Positions 25,310 to 35,510 are shown, counted from the first letter of the stretch. The stretch is 64,000 nucleotides of DNA from Hydrogenophaga pseudoflava (GCF_031020795.1 NZ_JAVHJP010000001.1:62001-126000), one strand, 5' to 3'. The notes: a model not told the origin generated them from the letters alone. A program made the numbers and translations.

Positions 25310-28300
25310 CCGGGCAGGTGCGGCCCTGGGTGCTGTCCAGATAGGGCATCAGGCCCGGCCCCATCGAGGTCAGGATCTGCACCGGCAGGCCGGACGTGAA
25401 GCGGTAGCGCGCGGCGTCCGGTCCCACCACATAGGCGGTGAGGCTGCCGAAGTAGCGCGGCCCGAGATGGAACACGAAGGTGGCGGTGCGGTTGAGCGAC
25501 AGCGCGGCGCGCCCGCGCACCACCACGCGGTTGTCGCCGGTGCCGGTCTTGCCGCCCGGTGACAGGTCTTCGCCGCCCTCGGTCTTGAAGCTGCCGGAGA
25601 GGCGGCGCGCGGTGCCCCGCTCCACCACCTCGGACAGGGCCTTGCGCAGCGCCCGCGCCACCTCGGGCGCCATGACGCGCTCGCCCTGCGCCGCGCTGCG
25701 GCCCAGCGCCGTCTCCCACGGTGTGCCCGCAGCCAGGTGCAGACCGGTGATGTGGCGGGTGGGCAGGCGCACCCCGTCGTTGACGATGACGCCCATCAGC
25801 TCGGCCAGGGCCGCGGGCCGGTCGCCCGAACTGCCCAGCGCCGTGGCCAGCGAAGGCACGAGGTGGCCGAAGGGATAGCCCAGGCGGGACCAGCGGCTGT
25901 GGATCTCGAGAAAGGCCTCCACTTCCAGCAGGGTGTGGATGCGGGTGTCCTGCGCGCTTTTGACGCGGGTGCGGAACAGCCAGCCGTAAACCGCCTGTCG
26001 CTCGTCGGCGCTGTCCTCCAGCGCCTGCGACAGGCTGGCGCCGGGGTGTTGCAGGCGGAAGGCCACCAGCCAGAGTTCGAGCGGGTGCACGCCGGCCACG
26101 TAGCCGCGGTCGGGCAGGTCCAGCGCGTCCAGTGCAAAGCGCTCATGCAGTCGCTCCACGCGTGCGGCATCGGGCGCCTTCTCCCCTAGGCGCTCGCGCA
26201 GGAACACGCCCAGCACCTCGGCGCTGGCGCCGGGCTCCAGGTAGCGGAACACCGCAGCCAGCCGCTCGGGGGTGGGGCGCAGCCCGTCCAGCAGCAGGGC
26301 GCGCAGCTCGGCGGGGTTGCGCTGTTCGGCCTTGCGCCAGAAGCGGCGCAGAAAGGTCTGTCCCTCGCGGTCGGCAAAGCGCGCCAGATAAGCGCTGCGG
26401 CGCGGGTCCTGGCCGTCTTCCAGCAGGCGCGCGGTGCTGCCCGGCACCTGGTACATGGTGTGGCGCACCACCTCACGCATCAGCCGCACGAACGGCAGGT
26501 TGATCGAGGCCTGCATGGCCTCGCGCACCGTCGGCGTGCGGCCGTTGTCGTCGGCGTTGAAGTTGTTGAAGCTGTGCAGCCCGCCGCCGGTGAAGAAGCG
26601 CTCGCCCGGATCGGCCGAGAACCGGCGCTCCAGCGCCGCCTCCAGCATGGCGTCCAGGCTGCGATCGGGGTGGGTGCTCAGGTGCTGTACCGCCCAGCGG
26701 GTGAGCGAGTCCTGCCGGTCGAAGGCAATGCGGCCCAGGGTCTTGGGGTCCTGCGGCGCCAGGCGGGCGTGCAGTTCGGCCACCAGCTCCAGATAGGTGG
26801 CGAGCACCCGCAGTTTGGCGGTGGAGCCCAGTTCGAGCTTGCTGCCCTCGTTGATGTCCAGCGGCTGGTTGGTGGTGTCGGTCTGCACGCGCACCTCGTT
26901 GCCTTCGGGCGTGCGTTCAAGCAGGGTGAAGCTGTAGCGCACCGCGCCCAGCATGCCGGGTTGCAGCAGGCGCTCGCCGATCAGGCCCTGGCTGCGCGCG
27001 AACTCAGGATCGCCCAGGCGGCCGAGGTAGGCACCGACGGCATCCTGGAGCCCCGCGTTCAGGGTGGAGTCCAGACGGGCGTCGAACCGGTCGAGGTCGT
27101 AGAGCGAGGTGCCCAGCCATCCCGCCACGCGGCCGCGCGCCGCGGTGGTGCCCTTGCCCGGGCTGGCGGGCAGCTTCGGCGGCTGGCGGACCATGTCGCG
27201 GAACACCAGCCGCTGCCGCAGGGCGGCGTCGCGCCAGCCGGTGTCGATGATGCCTTCGGTCGCCAGCAGGCGCAGGTAGGCGTCGGTGATCTGGTCGAGG
27301 TCGTCACGCCCTTCGGCGAGGTACCAGGACGGGCGGCGGTGAGCCACCATCAGCGCCACCACCTGCCGCAGCACCTGGGCCCGCTCGGCCGGGTCGGCGG
27401 CCAGGCCCTGGGCGGGCGTCAGCAGCGCCCGCGCCCGCGCCAGATCGGTGCCGAACCACACCCACAGACCGTCGCCCAGCCCGTGCACCTCGCCATGGCG
27501 CGGCGCAGCCGACAGCGGCACTGTGTTCAGATAGTCCAGCAGGATCTGGCGACGCACCGGCAGCGTGTCGGCACCTCGCCGGTAGGCGCGCACCGAGGCA
27601 GAGGCCATCTGGCGCAGCTTCTCGCGCGCATCGTGGGTGATGCCGTCGGGCGAATGGCGGTACTTCTCGATCTGGGTGGCCAGCGTGCTGCCGCCGGGCG
27701 TGTCGAACCCGGGGTCGATGCGGCTGCCCAACTGGCCCAGCACGGCGCGCGTGAAGCGCACCCAGTCCACCGCCGGGTTCATCTGCGGCCGGTCGGGATC
27801 GAGCAGGTCGCGGTTCTCGATAAACATCAGGGCCTGGGTCACCACCTGGGGCACCTGCTCGAAGCGCTCGAAGGTCCGGTAGGGGTAGCGGAAGCTGTAG
27901 ACCGGCGCGCGGTGACAGTCCAGCACGGTCAGGCCCGCCCTGCTCTTTTCTTCGTAGGGCGCGTACAGGCCACGGTCCAGGTGGGCCCGCAGCTCGGCGC
28001 TCTGCCGGGCCTGTTCGGTGACCACGAATCCGCGCGGTGCCAGCCGGCTCACGATGTCCGGAATGGCGGTGTAGCCCATGCGCTGGTCGAAGGGGCCGTG
28101 GGTCGGGAAGCGCGGCGCGTCGCCCGCACCCGGGGCCGTCTGGTGGCCGAGTCCGGCGGCGTAGCGGCTCAGGTAGTGGGCCTGCAGGCGGGAGGTCCCG
28201 GCTTCGTACACCAGCAACCCGCCCATGCCCGCCCCGGCCAGCAGCAGCGTCCCGCCGAGCAGCACCGCACGCCGGGACGGACGCCACCCACGCCCCGCAC

Positions 28301-28352
28301 CGGCGGTGGCGGCACTGTGCTCTTCGGTCAATGAGGGTTCCATCTGCTGCAT
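25293..28352 (-). CDS. Large divergent bifunctional penicillin-binding protein (GT51 plus transpeptidase)
   Basis: Protein of 1019 residues. A membrane anchor (AVLLGGTLLLAGAGMGGLLV, about 29-48) is followed by a glycosyltransferase-51 domain. The catalytic motif is unusual, FIENRDLLDP with Glu179, where most enzymes have EDRRFxxHxG; GGSTLATQIEKYRHS is the second motif. The transpeptidase half has the SxxK box GSTAKL (Ser510, Lys513), an SxN box in SINLPF and KTGTGDNR at Lys935. It should polymerise and cross-link murein, but it is larger than PBP1A and lies in a separate branch. It diverges from a PBP1A-like gene across 111 bp. A downstream ATG at 28343 is a possible start. Confidence 0.85.
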   Translation of the reverse strand: MQQMEPSLTEEHSAATAGAGRGWRPSRRAVLLGGTLLLAGAGMGGLLVYEAGTSRLQAHYLSRYAAGLGHQTAPGAGDAPRFPTHGPFDQRMGYTAIPDIVSRLAPRGFVVTEQARQSAELRAHLDRGLYAPYEEKSRAGLTVLDCHRAPVYSFRYPYRTFERFEQVPQVVTQALMFIENRDLLDPDRPQMNPAVDWVRFTRAVLGQLGSRIDPGFDTPGGSTLATQIEKYRHSPDGITHDAREKLRQMASASVRAYRRGADTLPVRRQILLDYLNTVPLSAAPRHGEVHGLGDGLWVWFGTDLARARALLTPAQGLAADPAERAQVLRQVVALMVAHRRPSWYLAEGRDDLDQITDAYLRLLATEGIIDTGWRDAALRQRLVFRDMVRQPPKLPASPGKGTTAARGRVAGWLGTSLYDLDRFDARLDSTLNAGLQDAVGAYLGRLGDPEFARSQGLIGERLLQPGMLGAVRYSFTLLERTPEGNEVRVQTDTTNQPLDINEGSKLELGSTAKLRVLATYLELVAELHARLAPQDPKTLGRIAFDRQDSLTRWAVQHLSTHPDRSLDAMLEAALERRFSADPGERFFTGGGLHSFNNFNADDNGRTPTVREAMQASINLPFVRLMREVVRHTMYQVPGSTARLLEDGQDPRRSAYLARFADREGQTFLRRFWRKAEQRNPAELRALLLDGLRPTPERLAAVFRYLEPGASAEVLGVFLRERLGEKAPDAARVERLHERFALDALDLPDRGYVAGVHPLELWLVAFRLQHPGASLSQALEDSADERQAVYGWLFRTRVKSAQDTRIHTLLEVEAFLEIHSRWSRLGYPFGHLVPSLATALGSSGDRPAALAELMGVIVNDGVRLPTRHITGLHLAAGTPWETALGRSAAQGERVMAPEVARALRKALSEVVERGTARRLSGSFKTEGGEDLSPGGKTGTGDNRVVVRGRAALSLNRTATFVFHLGPRYFGSLTAYVVGPDAARYRFTSGLPVQILTSMGPGLMPYLDSTQGRTCPVTPRP

Positions 28353-28463
28353 CGCAACAATTGTGGGCCATCAGCCCAGCCACCGGAACGACCCAGAGGG
28401 ATGGCACATTCGGTTACCTGCCATTCACCTCGGGCGCATACGCCGACCGGATAATTCTGGTCC

Positions 28464-30746
28464 ATGTCTTTGCGTCTCTCGCGCCGTCTCCTGCTGGGCC
28501 TGGCCCTCGCCGCCCCCGCCCCACTGCTGCTGACCGTGCCAGCGGCCCACGCCTCCACGTTCGACCTGCCCCCCATCGACAGGATCGTCCACTACCAGCC
28601 GAAACTGCCCCTGCAGGTGTTCACCGCCGACGGCGTGGAGCTGGCCCAGTTCGGTGCCGAACGGCGTGAATACGTGCCTCTGTCCAGGACCCCCAAGCTG
28701 CTGCAGGACGCGGTGCTGGCGGTCGAGGATGCCCGCTTTCGCGAACACTCCGGCGTCGATCCCAAGGGCATGGCCCGCGCCGCGCTGGCCCTGATCACCG
28801 GCGGCCGCAAGCAGGGAGCCAGCACCATCACTCAGCAGCTGGTGCGCACCATGCTGCTCACGCGCGAACTCACCGTGGAACGCAAGGCCAAGGAAATCCT
28901 GCTGGCCTTCAAGGTCGAAGAGGCGCTGTCCAAGGACCGCATCCTGGAGATCTACCTCAACGAGATCTTCCTGGGCCAGCGGGCCTATGGTTTTGCCGCC
29001 GCCGCGATGACCTACTTCGGCAAGCCCATGGACCAGCTCACCGTGGCCGAAACCGCCATGCTCGCCGGCCTGCCGCAGAACCCGTACTACGCCAACCCGG
29101 TGGCCAACATGGAACGTGCCACGGCGCGCCAGCGCGTCGTGCTGCAGCGCATGCACGCGGTCGGCGTGATCAACGATGCCCAGCTGGCCGCGGCGCGCGC
29201 CGAGAAGATCACCCTGCGCTCGCCCAGCCAGCGCGATGTGGACGCGGCCCATGTGGCCGAAATGGCGCGGCGGGTGGTGTTCGAGCGCTTCGGAGAAGCC
29301 GCCTATTCGCGCGGCATCCGTGTCACCACCTCGCTGCGCGCGGCCGACCAGCGCGCGGCCTACGCCGCGGTGCAGCGCGGGGTGCTCGCGCAGGACCGCC
29401 GCAACCCCTGGCGGGGGCCCGAGGCACGCGAAGACCTGCCGGCCGCGGACGATGCCGAGCTGGAACGCGCCGCCGCCGAGGCGCTCAAGGACCACCGCGA
29501 CGACGACACGCTGCGCGCCGCCATTGTGCTGAGCGCCTCCACCAAGGAAGTGCGCGTTCAGCTCGCCACCGGCGAACAGGTGCGCATCAAGGGTGAAGGG
29601 CTGCGCTGGGCCCAGGCCGGCCTCTCGCCCAAGGCCAAGGACGTACTGCGCATTCAGCGGGGCTCGGTGCTGCGCGTGGTCGGCAGTGGCAAGGAGTGGT
29701 CGATCACGCAGTGGCCCGAGGCCGAAGCCGCGCTGGTCGCGCTGGACACGCGCACCGGCCGCGTGCGGGCACTGGTCGGCGGCTTCGACTTCGCTCGCCA
29801 GCCCTTCAACCACGTCACCCAGGGCTGGCGCCAGCCCGGCTCCACCATCAAACCCCTGCTGTATTCGGCCGCACTGGAAGAGCGGGTCATGCCCTCGACC
29901 CTCGTCGACGACGGCCCCTTCACCGCGCCCAACGGCTGGTCACCCGGCAACAGCGGCAGCGCCACCGGCGAGCCGCTGACGGTGCGCAACGCACTGGCGA
30001 AATCAAGCAACCTCGTGAGCGTGCGTGTGCTGCAACACACCGGCACGCAGCGCGCGCGCGACTGGCTGGGGCGGTTCGGTCTCGACGTCGCCAAACAGCC
30101 CGACAACCTCACGCTGGCGCTGGGCACCGGGCAGGTCACGCCGCTGCAGATGGCACGCGCCTACGCCACGCTGGCGAACGGTGGCTGGTCGGTCGAACCG
30201 GTGGTGATCGAGAAGATCGCCGATGCCCAGGGCAAGGTGCTGTTCGAGGCGCCCGCGGCGCCCGTGCTGACCGAAGAAAGCCGGTCGATTCCGGCGCGCA
30301 ACGCCTATGTGATGAGCAGCCTGCTCAACGACGTGACACGTGTCGGCACCGCCGCCCGGGCGCAGGCCCGGCTCAAGCGCAGCGACATCTACGGCAAGAC
30401 CGGCACCACCAACGACGTGCTCGACGCCTGGTTCGCCGGCTACCACCCGAGCGTGGCCGCCGTGGTCTGGCTGGGGCACGACCAGCCCCGCAGTCTGGGC
30501 GACCACGAGTCGGGCGGCCGGCTGGCGTTGCCGATCTGGACCGACTACATGGCCGCGGCACTCAAGGGTGTGCCGGTGGCCGCTGCGGGCGAAGCCCCGG
30601 CCGGCCTGACCCGAGTGGACGACGACTGGCTCTACGCCGAATGGGCCAATGGTGGCGCCGTGGCCACCATCCAGGACGCGGCGGGTGCGCAGTACGCCGG
30701 ACCGCCGACGATCCTCGATGCGATCCGGGAGCTGTTCAAGAACTGA
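28464..30746 (+). CDS. PBP1A-like bifunctional penicillin-binding protein
   Basis: Protein of 760 residues. A signal or anchor segment (RRLLLGLALAAPAPLLLTVP) precedes the glycosyltransferase domain with Glu88 in VEDARFREHSG and GASTITQQLVRTMLLTRE. An inserted domain follows, then the transpeptidase with GSTIKP (Ser460, Lys463), KSSNLVSVR as the SxN box and YGKTGTTND (Lys645). It joins and cross-links peptidoglycan strands at the inner membrane. The first segment ends in AHAS and could be cleaved, which would be odd for a PBP1A; an uncleaved anchor is more likely. It faces the large divergent PBP, an unusual pairing. Confidence 0.92.
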   Translation: MSLRLSRRLLLGLALAAPAPLLLTVPAAHASTFDLPPIDRIVHYQPKLPLQVFTADGVELAQFGAERREYVPLSRTPKLLQDAVLAVEDARFREHSGVDPKGMARAALALITGGRKQGASTITQQLVRTMLLTRELTVERKAKEILLAFKVEEALSKDRILEIYLNEIFLGQRAYGFAAAAMTYFGKPMDQLTVAETAMLAGLPQNPYYANPVANMERATARQRVVLQRMHAVGVINDAQLAAARAEKITLRSPSQRDVDAAHVAEMARRVVFERFGEAAYSRGIRVTTSLRAADQRAAYAAVQRGVLAQDRRNPWRGPEAREDLPAADDAELERAAAEALKDHRDDDTLRAAIVLSASTKEVRVQLATGEQVRIKGEGLRWAQAGLSPKAKDVLRIQRGSVLRVVGSGKEWSITQWPEAEAALVALDTRTGRVRALVGGFDFARQPFNHVTQGWRQPGSTIKPLLYSAALEERVMPSTLVDDGPFTAPNGWSPGNSGSATGEPLTVRNALAKSSNLVSVRVLQHTGTQRARDWLGRFGLDVAKQPDNLTLALGTGQVTPLQMARAYATLANGGWSVEPVVIEKIADAQGKVLFEAPAAPVLTEESRSIPARNAYVMSSLLNDVTRVGTAARAQARLKRSDIYGKTGTTNDVLDAWFAGYHPSVAAVVWLGHDQPRSLGDHESGGRLALPIWTDYMAAALKGVPVAAAGEAPAGLTRVDDDWLYAEWANGGAVATIQDAAGAQYAGPPTILDAIRELFKN

Positions 30747-30758
30747 ACGCGGGCGGCG

Positions 30759-31739
30759 TCAGCCTGCGCAAATGCGGGCCTTCGCCTCGGCGTACTCGCG
30801 CCGGAAGCGCGCCACCAGATCGGCCGCCGGCACCACCTCGCGGATGGCGCCAATGCCCTGGCCACAGCCCCAGATGTCCTTCCAGGCCTTGGCCGCGTTG
30901 GCGCCTTCGCCGGTGCTGAAGTTCATCTTGCTCGGGTCGCTGACCGGCAGGTTGTCCGGGTCCATCCCGGCGTTGCGGATGCTGCCCTTGAGGTAGTTGC
31001 CGTGCACGCCGGTGTAGAAGTTGCTGTAGACGATGTCGTCCGAGTTGCACTCGGTGATCATCTGCTTGTAACCCTCTACAGCGCGTGCCTCGTCGGTGGC
31101 GATGAAGGCCGAACCGATGTACGCGAAGTCGGCGCCCATGGCCTGCGCCGCCAGGATGGCGCCCCCCGAGGCGATGGAGCCCGACAGCGCCACCGGGCCA
31201 TCGAACCACTCGCGGATCTCCTGGACCATGGCGAAGGGGCTCTTGACGCTGGCGTGGCCCCCGGCACCGGCCGCCACCGGGATCAGGCCGTCGGCCCCCT
31301 TTTCGATCGCCTTGCGGGCAAACACGTTGTTGATGACGTCGTGCATCACCACGCCACCCCAGCCGTGCACCGCCTGGTTCACGTCTTCGCGCGCCCCCAG
31401 GCTGGTGATGATGATGGGCACCTTGTACTTGGCGCACAGCTGCAGGTCGTGCTCCAGCCGGTCGTTGCTCTTGTGCACGATCTGGTTGATGGCGAACGGC
31501 GCCGCCTTCTGGTCCGGGTTCGCCTTGTCGTGCGCGGCCAACGCCTCGGTGATCTCGGCCAGCCACTCGTCCAGCTGCGAGGCCGGGCGCGCATTGAGCG
31601 CGGGCATGGAACCCACCACCCCCGCCTTGCACTGGGCGATGACCAGTTTGGGGTTGCTGATGATGAACAGCGGCGAACCGATCACCGGGAACGGCAGGTT
31701 CTGCAGCACCGGGGGCAGGTGGCGTTGGCGTTGGGTCAT
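30759..31739 (-). CDS. Nitronate monooxygenase-family flavoprotein
   Basis: Protein of 326 residues with the TIM-barrel layout of FMN-dependent nitronate monooxygenases and related 2-nitropropane dioxygenases. It has SPLFIISNPKLVIAQCKAGV near the start, the catalytic-region motif AAGAGGHASVK, and GSIASGGAILAAQAMGADFA with AYIGSAF for phosphate binding. It should oxidise alkyl nitronates or reduce quinones with NADH; some relatives are trans-enoyl reductases. The ATG at 31739 has TGGAGACG upstream. It lies 29 bp downstream of the acyl-CoA dehydrogenase stop and may be its co-transcribed partner. Confidence 0.85.
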   Translation of the reverse strand: MTQRQRHLPPVLQNLPFPVIGSPLFIISNPKLVIAQCKAGVVGSMPALNARPASQLDEWLAEITEALAAHDKANPDQKAAPFAINQIVHKSNDRLEHDLQLCAKYKVPIIITSLGAREDVNQAVHGWGGVVMHDVINNVFARKAIEKGADGLIPVAAGAGGHASVKSPFAMVQEIREWFDGPVALSGSIASGGAILAAQAMGADFAYIGSAFIATDEARAVEGYKQMITECNSDDIVYSNFYTGVHGNYLKGSIRNAGMDPDNLPVSDPSKMNFSTGEGANAAKAWKDIWGCGQGIGAIREVVPAADLVARFRREYAEAKARICAG

Positions 31740-31768
31740 GTCGTCTCCAGTCTGGTCGGTGTCGGAAA

Positions 31769-33559
31769 TCAGAAGGCTTCGGCGGGCAGCGCGGTCACAG
31801 CCTCGGCACCTTCGACGATGGCGTCGCGCACGCCCGGGGCGCGGCTGAGCAGGTGGTCGGCGTAGAAGCGGGCGGTCGTGATCTTGGCCTGCATGAAGGG
31901 CACGTCCTGTCCCTTGGCGGACAGGTCTTCGGCCACCAGCAATGCGCGCGCCAGTTGCCAGCCCGCCATCAGGTTGCCGGCCAGCATCAGATAGGGCACG
32001 CTGCCGGCAAACGCAGCGTTCGGGTTGCTCCTGGTGTTGGCGGCGATGAAGTCCACCACGTCGATGAAGGCCTGGCGCGCAGCCGCCAGGCGCTTGGCGA
32101 CGGCGAGCGCGTTGGCGCTGCCACGGGCCTTGAGTTCGGCCTCGGTCTTCTCGATCTGCGCCGCGATGGCTTTTGCCGAGGTGCCGCCGTCGCGCGCGGT
32201 CTTGCGACCCACCAGGTCGTTGGCCTGGATCGCGGTCGTGCCTTCGTAGATGGTCAGGATCTTGGCGTCGCGGTAGTACTGCGCCGCACCGGTCTCTTCG
32301 ATGAAGCCCATGCCGCCGTGCACCTGCACGCCCAGCGAAGTGACCTCCAGGCTCATCTCGGTGCTGTAGCCCTTGACCAGCGGCACCAAGAATTCGTAGA
32401 AGGTGGCGTTCTGCTTGCGCACCTCGGCGTCCGGATGGTGGTGGGCGGCGTCGTAGGCCGCCGCGGCCACACTGGCCATGGCGCGGCAGCCTTCGGTGGC
32501 GGCGCGCATGGTCATGAGCATGCGCTTGACGTCGGCGTGGTGGATGATGGGCGCGGCCGTGGTGAAGCTGCCGTCCACCGGGCGGCTCTGCACGCGGTCC
32601 TTGGCGTACTGCACCGCCTTCTGGTATGCCCGCTCGGAGACGCTGATGCCCTGCACGCCCACGGCGTAGCGGGCGGCGTTCATCATGATGAACATGTACT
32701 CGAGGCCCCGGTTTTCTTCGCCGACCAGGTAGCCGATGGCGCCGCCGTGGTCTCCGTACTGCAGCACGGCGGTGGGCGAGGCCTTGATGCCCATCTTGTG
32801 CTCGATGGACACACAGTGCACGTCGTTGCGCGCGCCCAGAGAGCCGTCGGCGTTCACCAGAAACTTGGGCACCACGAAGAGGCTGATGCCCTTGACACCC
32901 TCGGGCGCGCCGGTCACGCGGGCCAGCACCAAGTGGACGATGTTCTCGGCCATATCGTGTTCACCGTAGGTGATGAAGATCTTGGTGCCGAACACCTTGT
33001 AGGTGCCGTCGGGCTGCGGCTCGGCGCGGCTGCGCACGGCGGCCAGGTCGGAGCCGGCCTGCGGCTCGGTCAGGTTCATGGTGCCGGTCCACTGGCCGCT
33101 GACCAGTTTCTCCAGGTAGGTCTCCTTGAGCTGGTCGGAGCCGGCCGTCAGCAGCGCTTCGATGGCGCCGTCGGTCAGCAGCGGGCACAGCGCAAAGCTC
33201 ATGTTGGCGCTGTTGAGGATTTCGCCGCACGCCGCGCCGATGGTCTTGGGCAGGCCCTGGCCGCCGAAGTCCACCGGATGCTGCAGGCCCTGCCATCCGC
33301 CTTCGGCGTACTGCCTGAAAGCCTCCTTGAAGCCGGGCGTGGTGGTGACGTTGCCGTCCTTGAAGAACGACGGGTTTTTGTCGCCCTCCCAGTTCAGCGG
33401 CGCGATCACGCCTTCGTTGAGCTTGGCGCACTCCTCCAGCACGGCCTGCGCGGTTTCCAGACCGGCGTCTTCAAAACCGGGCAACTGCGCCACCTGGTCG
33501 ATGCGCGCCAGGTGCTCGATGTTGAACAGCATGTCCTTGAGGGGGGCGGTGTAGCTCAT
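31769..33559 (-). CDS. Acyl-CoA dehydrogenase, DmdC/FadE5-like
   Basis: Protein of 596 residues, the long acyl-CoA dehydrogenase type with an extra C-terminal domain. The flavin segments MNLTEPQAGSDLAAVR and FITYGEHDMAENIVHLVL are clear, and the catalytic base sits in IYEGTTAIQANDLVGRK. It opens a double bond in an acyl-CoA and passes electrons to EtfAB, whose genes lie just upstream. Members include medium-chain, long-chain and methylthiopropanoyl-CoA enzymes; the acyl chain is not predictable. The ATG at 33559 has TTGGAGACC upstream. A terminator separates it from etfA, so it probably has its own promoter. Confidence 0.9.
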   Translation of the reverse strand: MSYTAPLKDMLFNIEHLARIDQVAQLPGFEDAGLETAQAVLEECAKLNEGVIAPLNWEGDKNPSFFKDGNVTTTPGFKEAFRQYAEGGWQGLQHPVDFGGQGLPKTIGAACGEILNSANMSFALCPLLTDGAIEALLTAGSDQLKETYLEKLVSGQWTGTMNLTEPQAGSDLAAVRSRAEPQPDGTYKVFGTKIFITYGEHDMAENIVHLVLARVTGAPEGVKGISLFVVPKFLVNADGSLGARNDVHCVSIEHKMGIKASPTAVLQYGDHGGAIGYLVGEENRGLEYMFIMMNAARYAVGVQGISVSERAYQKAVQYAKDRVQSRPVDGSFTTAAPIIHHADVKRMLMTMRAATEGCRAMASVAAAAYDAAHHHPDAEVRKQNATFYEFLVPLVKGYSTEMSLEVTSLGVQVHGGMGFIEETGAAQYYRDAKILTIYEGTTAIQANDLVGRKTARDGGTSAKAIAAQIEKTEAELKARGSANALAVAKRLAAARQAFIDVVDFIAANTRSNPNAAFAGSVPYLMLAGNLMAGWQLARALLVAEDLSAKGQDVPFMQAKITTARFYADHLLSRAPGVRDAIVEGAEAVTALPAEAF

Positions 33560-33588
33560 CTTGGGTCTCCAAATGGGAATGCAGGTGC

Positions 33589-33615
33589 AAAAAAAGGGCA
33601 TCGCATGCGATGCCC
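33589..33615 (-). terminator. Rho-independent terminator after etfA
   Basis: A perfect 20-bp palindrome (33596-33615, half GGGCATCGCA) followed on the minus strand by seven T. It lies 18 bp after the etfA stop and ends the etfB-etfA transcript. Confidence 0.9.
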
Positions 33616-33632
33616 TTGTGCGTGCCGTCGGC

Positions 33633-34562
33633 TTACAGCTTCGACACCAGTTCCGGCACGGCCGTGAACAGGTCGGCCTCCAGACCGTAGTCGGCCACGC
33701 TGAAGATCGGGGCCTCAGGGTCCTTGTTGATCGCCACGATCACCTTCGAATCCTTCATGCCGGCCAGATGCTGGATCGCGCCCGAAATGCCCGCAGCGAT
33801 GTACAGCTGCGGCGCCACAATCTTGCCGGTCTGGCCGACCTGCAGGTCGTTGGGCGCGTAACCGGCGTCCACCGCGGCCCGGCTGGCGCCGATGGCCGCG
33901 CCCAGCTTGTCGGCCAGCGGGGTCATCACTTCGTTGAACTTCTCGCTGCTGCCCAGCGCACGGCCACCTGAGACGATGATCTTGGCGGCGGTGAGTTCGG
34001 GGCGGTCGTTCTTGGCGATCTCGCTGCCCAGGTAGGCGCTTTTGCCGTTGCCCGCGGCGGCAGCGACGGTCTCCACGGCGGCCGAGCCGCCCTGTCCCGC
34101 AGCGTCGAAGCCGGTGGTGCGCACGGTGATGACCTTGGTGGCGTCGCCGCTCTGCACCGTGGCAATCGCATTGCCGGCGTAGATCGGGCGCTCGAAGGTG
34201 TCGGCGCTGATCACCTTGGTGATGTCGCTGATCTGGGCCACGTCCAGCTTGGCGGCCACGCGGGGAGCCACGTTCTTGCCGCTGGCGGTGGCGGGGAACA
34301 GGATGTGGCTGTAGCCAGAGGCGATGGCCAGCACCTGGGCGGCGACGTTTTCGGCCAGGCCGTGGGCGAAGCCTTCGCCGTCGGCATGGATGACTTTGGC
34401 GACACCGGCGATCTGCGCAGCAGCGGCGGCGGCGGCGGCGGCGTTGTGGCCGGCCACGAGGACGTGGACATCACCACCACAGGCAGCGGCAGCGGTCACG
34501 GTGTTGAGGGTTGCGCCCTTGATGGAGGCGTTGTCGTGTTCGGCAATGACGAGTGCGGTCAT
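33633..34562 (-). CDS. etfA: Electron transfer flavoprotein alpha subunit
   Basis: Protein of 309 residues. The C-terminal FAD domain carries [33 protein letters not shown] followed by IQHLAGM, and [20 protein letters not shown], which are the FAD-binding motifs. With EtfB it accepts electrons from acyl-CoA dehydrogenases and hands them to the ETF-quinone oxidoreductase. A short alanine run (around residues 40-50) lies in the N-terminal domain. It starts 12 bp after etfB and ends before a terminator. Confidence 0.95.
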   Translation of the reverse strand: MTALVIAEHDNASIKGATLNTVTAAAACGGDVHVLVAGHNAAAAAAAAAQIAGVAKVIHADGEGFAHGLAENVAAQVLAIASGYSHILFPATASGKNVAPRVAAKLDVAQISDITKVISADTFERPIYAGNAIATVQSGDATKVITVRTTGFDAAGQGGSAAVETVAAAAGNGKSAYLGSEIAKNDRPELTAAKIIVSGGRALGSSEKFNEVMTPLADKLGAAIGASRAAVDAGYAPNDLQVGQTGKIVAPQLYIAAGISGAIQHLAGMKDSKVIVAINKDPEAPIFSVADYGLEADLFTAVPELVSKL

Positions 34563-34574
34563 GTTGTTTCTTCC

Positions 34575-35324
34575 TCAGATCACTTTGGCTTCGTTCTTCA
34601 GCTTGTCCACCAGGGCTGCCACGTCGGGCACCTTGACACCCGCACCGCGCTTGGCCGGCTCGGCCACCTTCAGGGTCTTCAGGCGCGGGGCCACATCGAC
34701 GCCCAGGTCCGCAGGCTTGACGGTCTCCAGCGGCTTCTTCTTGGCCTTCATGATGTTGGGCAGCGTCACGTAGCGCGGCTCGTTCAGGCGCAGGTCGGTG
34801 GTGACCACGGCCGGCAGGTTCACTTCCAGGGTTTCCAGGCCGCCGTCGATTTCACGCGTGACCTTGGCCTTGTCACCGGCGATTTCCACCTTGGAGGCGA
34901 AGGTGGCTTGCGGCAGGTCGGCCAGCGCCGCCAGCATCTGGCCGGTCTGGTTGGCGTCGTCGTCGATGGCCTGCTTGCCCAGGATCACCAGACCGGGTTG
35001 CTCCTTGTCCACCAGAGCCTTGAGCAGCTTGGCCACGGCCAGGGGCTGCAGCTCCACATCGGTCTCGACCAGGATGGCGCGGTCGGCGCCGATGGCCATG
35101 GCCGTGCGAAGGGTTTCCTGGCACTGGGCCACGCCGCAGGAGACGGCGATCACCTCGGTGGCCGCGCCCTTCTCCTTCAGACGCACGGCTTCTTCCACCG
35201 CGATCTCGTCAAACGGGTTCATGCTCATCTTGACGTTGGCGATGTCCACACCCGTGCCGTCGCTCTTGACCCGCACCTTGACGTTGTAGTCCACCACGCG
35301 TTTGACGGGGACGATGACCTTCAT
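34575..35324 (-). CDS. etfB: Electron transfer flavoprotein beta subunit
   Basis: Protein of 249 residues with the adenine-nucleotide-binding fold of Etf[21 protein letters not shown] at the start, [18 protein letters not shown] and [20 protein letters not shown]. The usual recognition loop follows ([20 protein letters not shown]). It binds AMP and docks to dehydrogenases. It is the first gene of the etfBA operon; the ATG at 35324 has AGGAGC 10 bases upstream. The 394-bp region before it is full of palindromes and shared with a divergent TRAP operon. Confidence 0.95.
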   Translation of the reverse strand: MKVIVPVKRVVDYNVKVRVKSDGTGVDIANVKMSMNPFDEIAVEEAVRLKEKGAATEVIAVSCGVAQCQETLRTAMAIGADRAILVETDVELQPLAVAKLLKALVDKEQPGLVILGKQAIDDDANQTGQMLAALADLPQATFASKVEIAGDKAKVTREIDGGLETLEVNLPAVVTTDLRLNEPRYVTLPNIMKAKKKPLETVKPADLGVDVAPRLKTLKVAEPAKRGAGVKVPDVAALVDKLKNEAKVI

Positions 35325-35393
35325 GTTCGGTTGCTCCTGGAGGTAAAAAAACTGACAGAAAAAGCGGAAGTCATGCACGGTTCGGCGGACCGC

Positions 35394-35419
35394 CCGAATT
35401 GACGTGCACGTCAATTCGG
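35394..35419. promoter_or_regulatory. 26-bp perfect palindrome upstream of etfBA
   Basis: The half-site CCGAATTGACGTG is followed immediately by its exact inverse complement. It lies 70-95 bp upstream of etfB. The inner TTGACGTGCACGTCAA is of the kind bound by TetR- or MerR-type regulators of acyl-CoA catabolism; which one is unknown. Confidence 0.75.
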
Positions 35420-35490
35420 ATTGTATGTCGCGCCCCGAAGACCACCAGGGCATCCCCCGGGCCTACCGGGTTTCTGGTGCGACGCGACAA

Positions 35491-35510
35491 AAACGAACGA
35501 CCGTTCTTTT
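35491..35510. promoter_or_regulatory. Palindrome with GAACG/CGTTC arms
   Basis: GAACG and CGTTC (35495-35506) surround AC, and flanking A/T runs extend the symmetry. It sits in the middle of the divergent region between etfB and the TRAP operon and looks like a TetR-family site. Confidence 0.55.
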
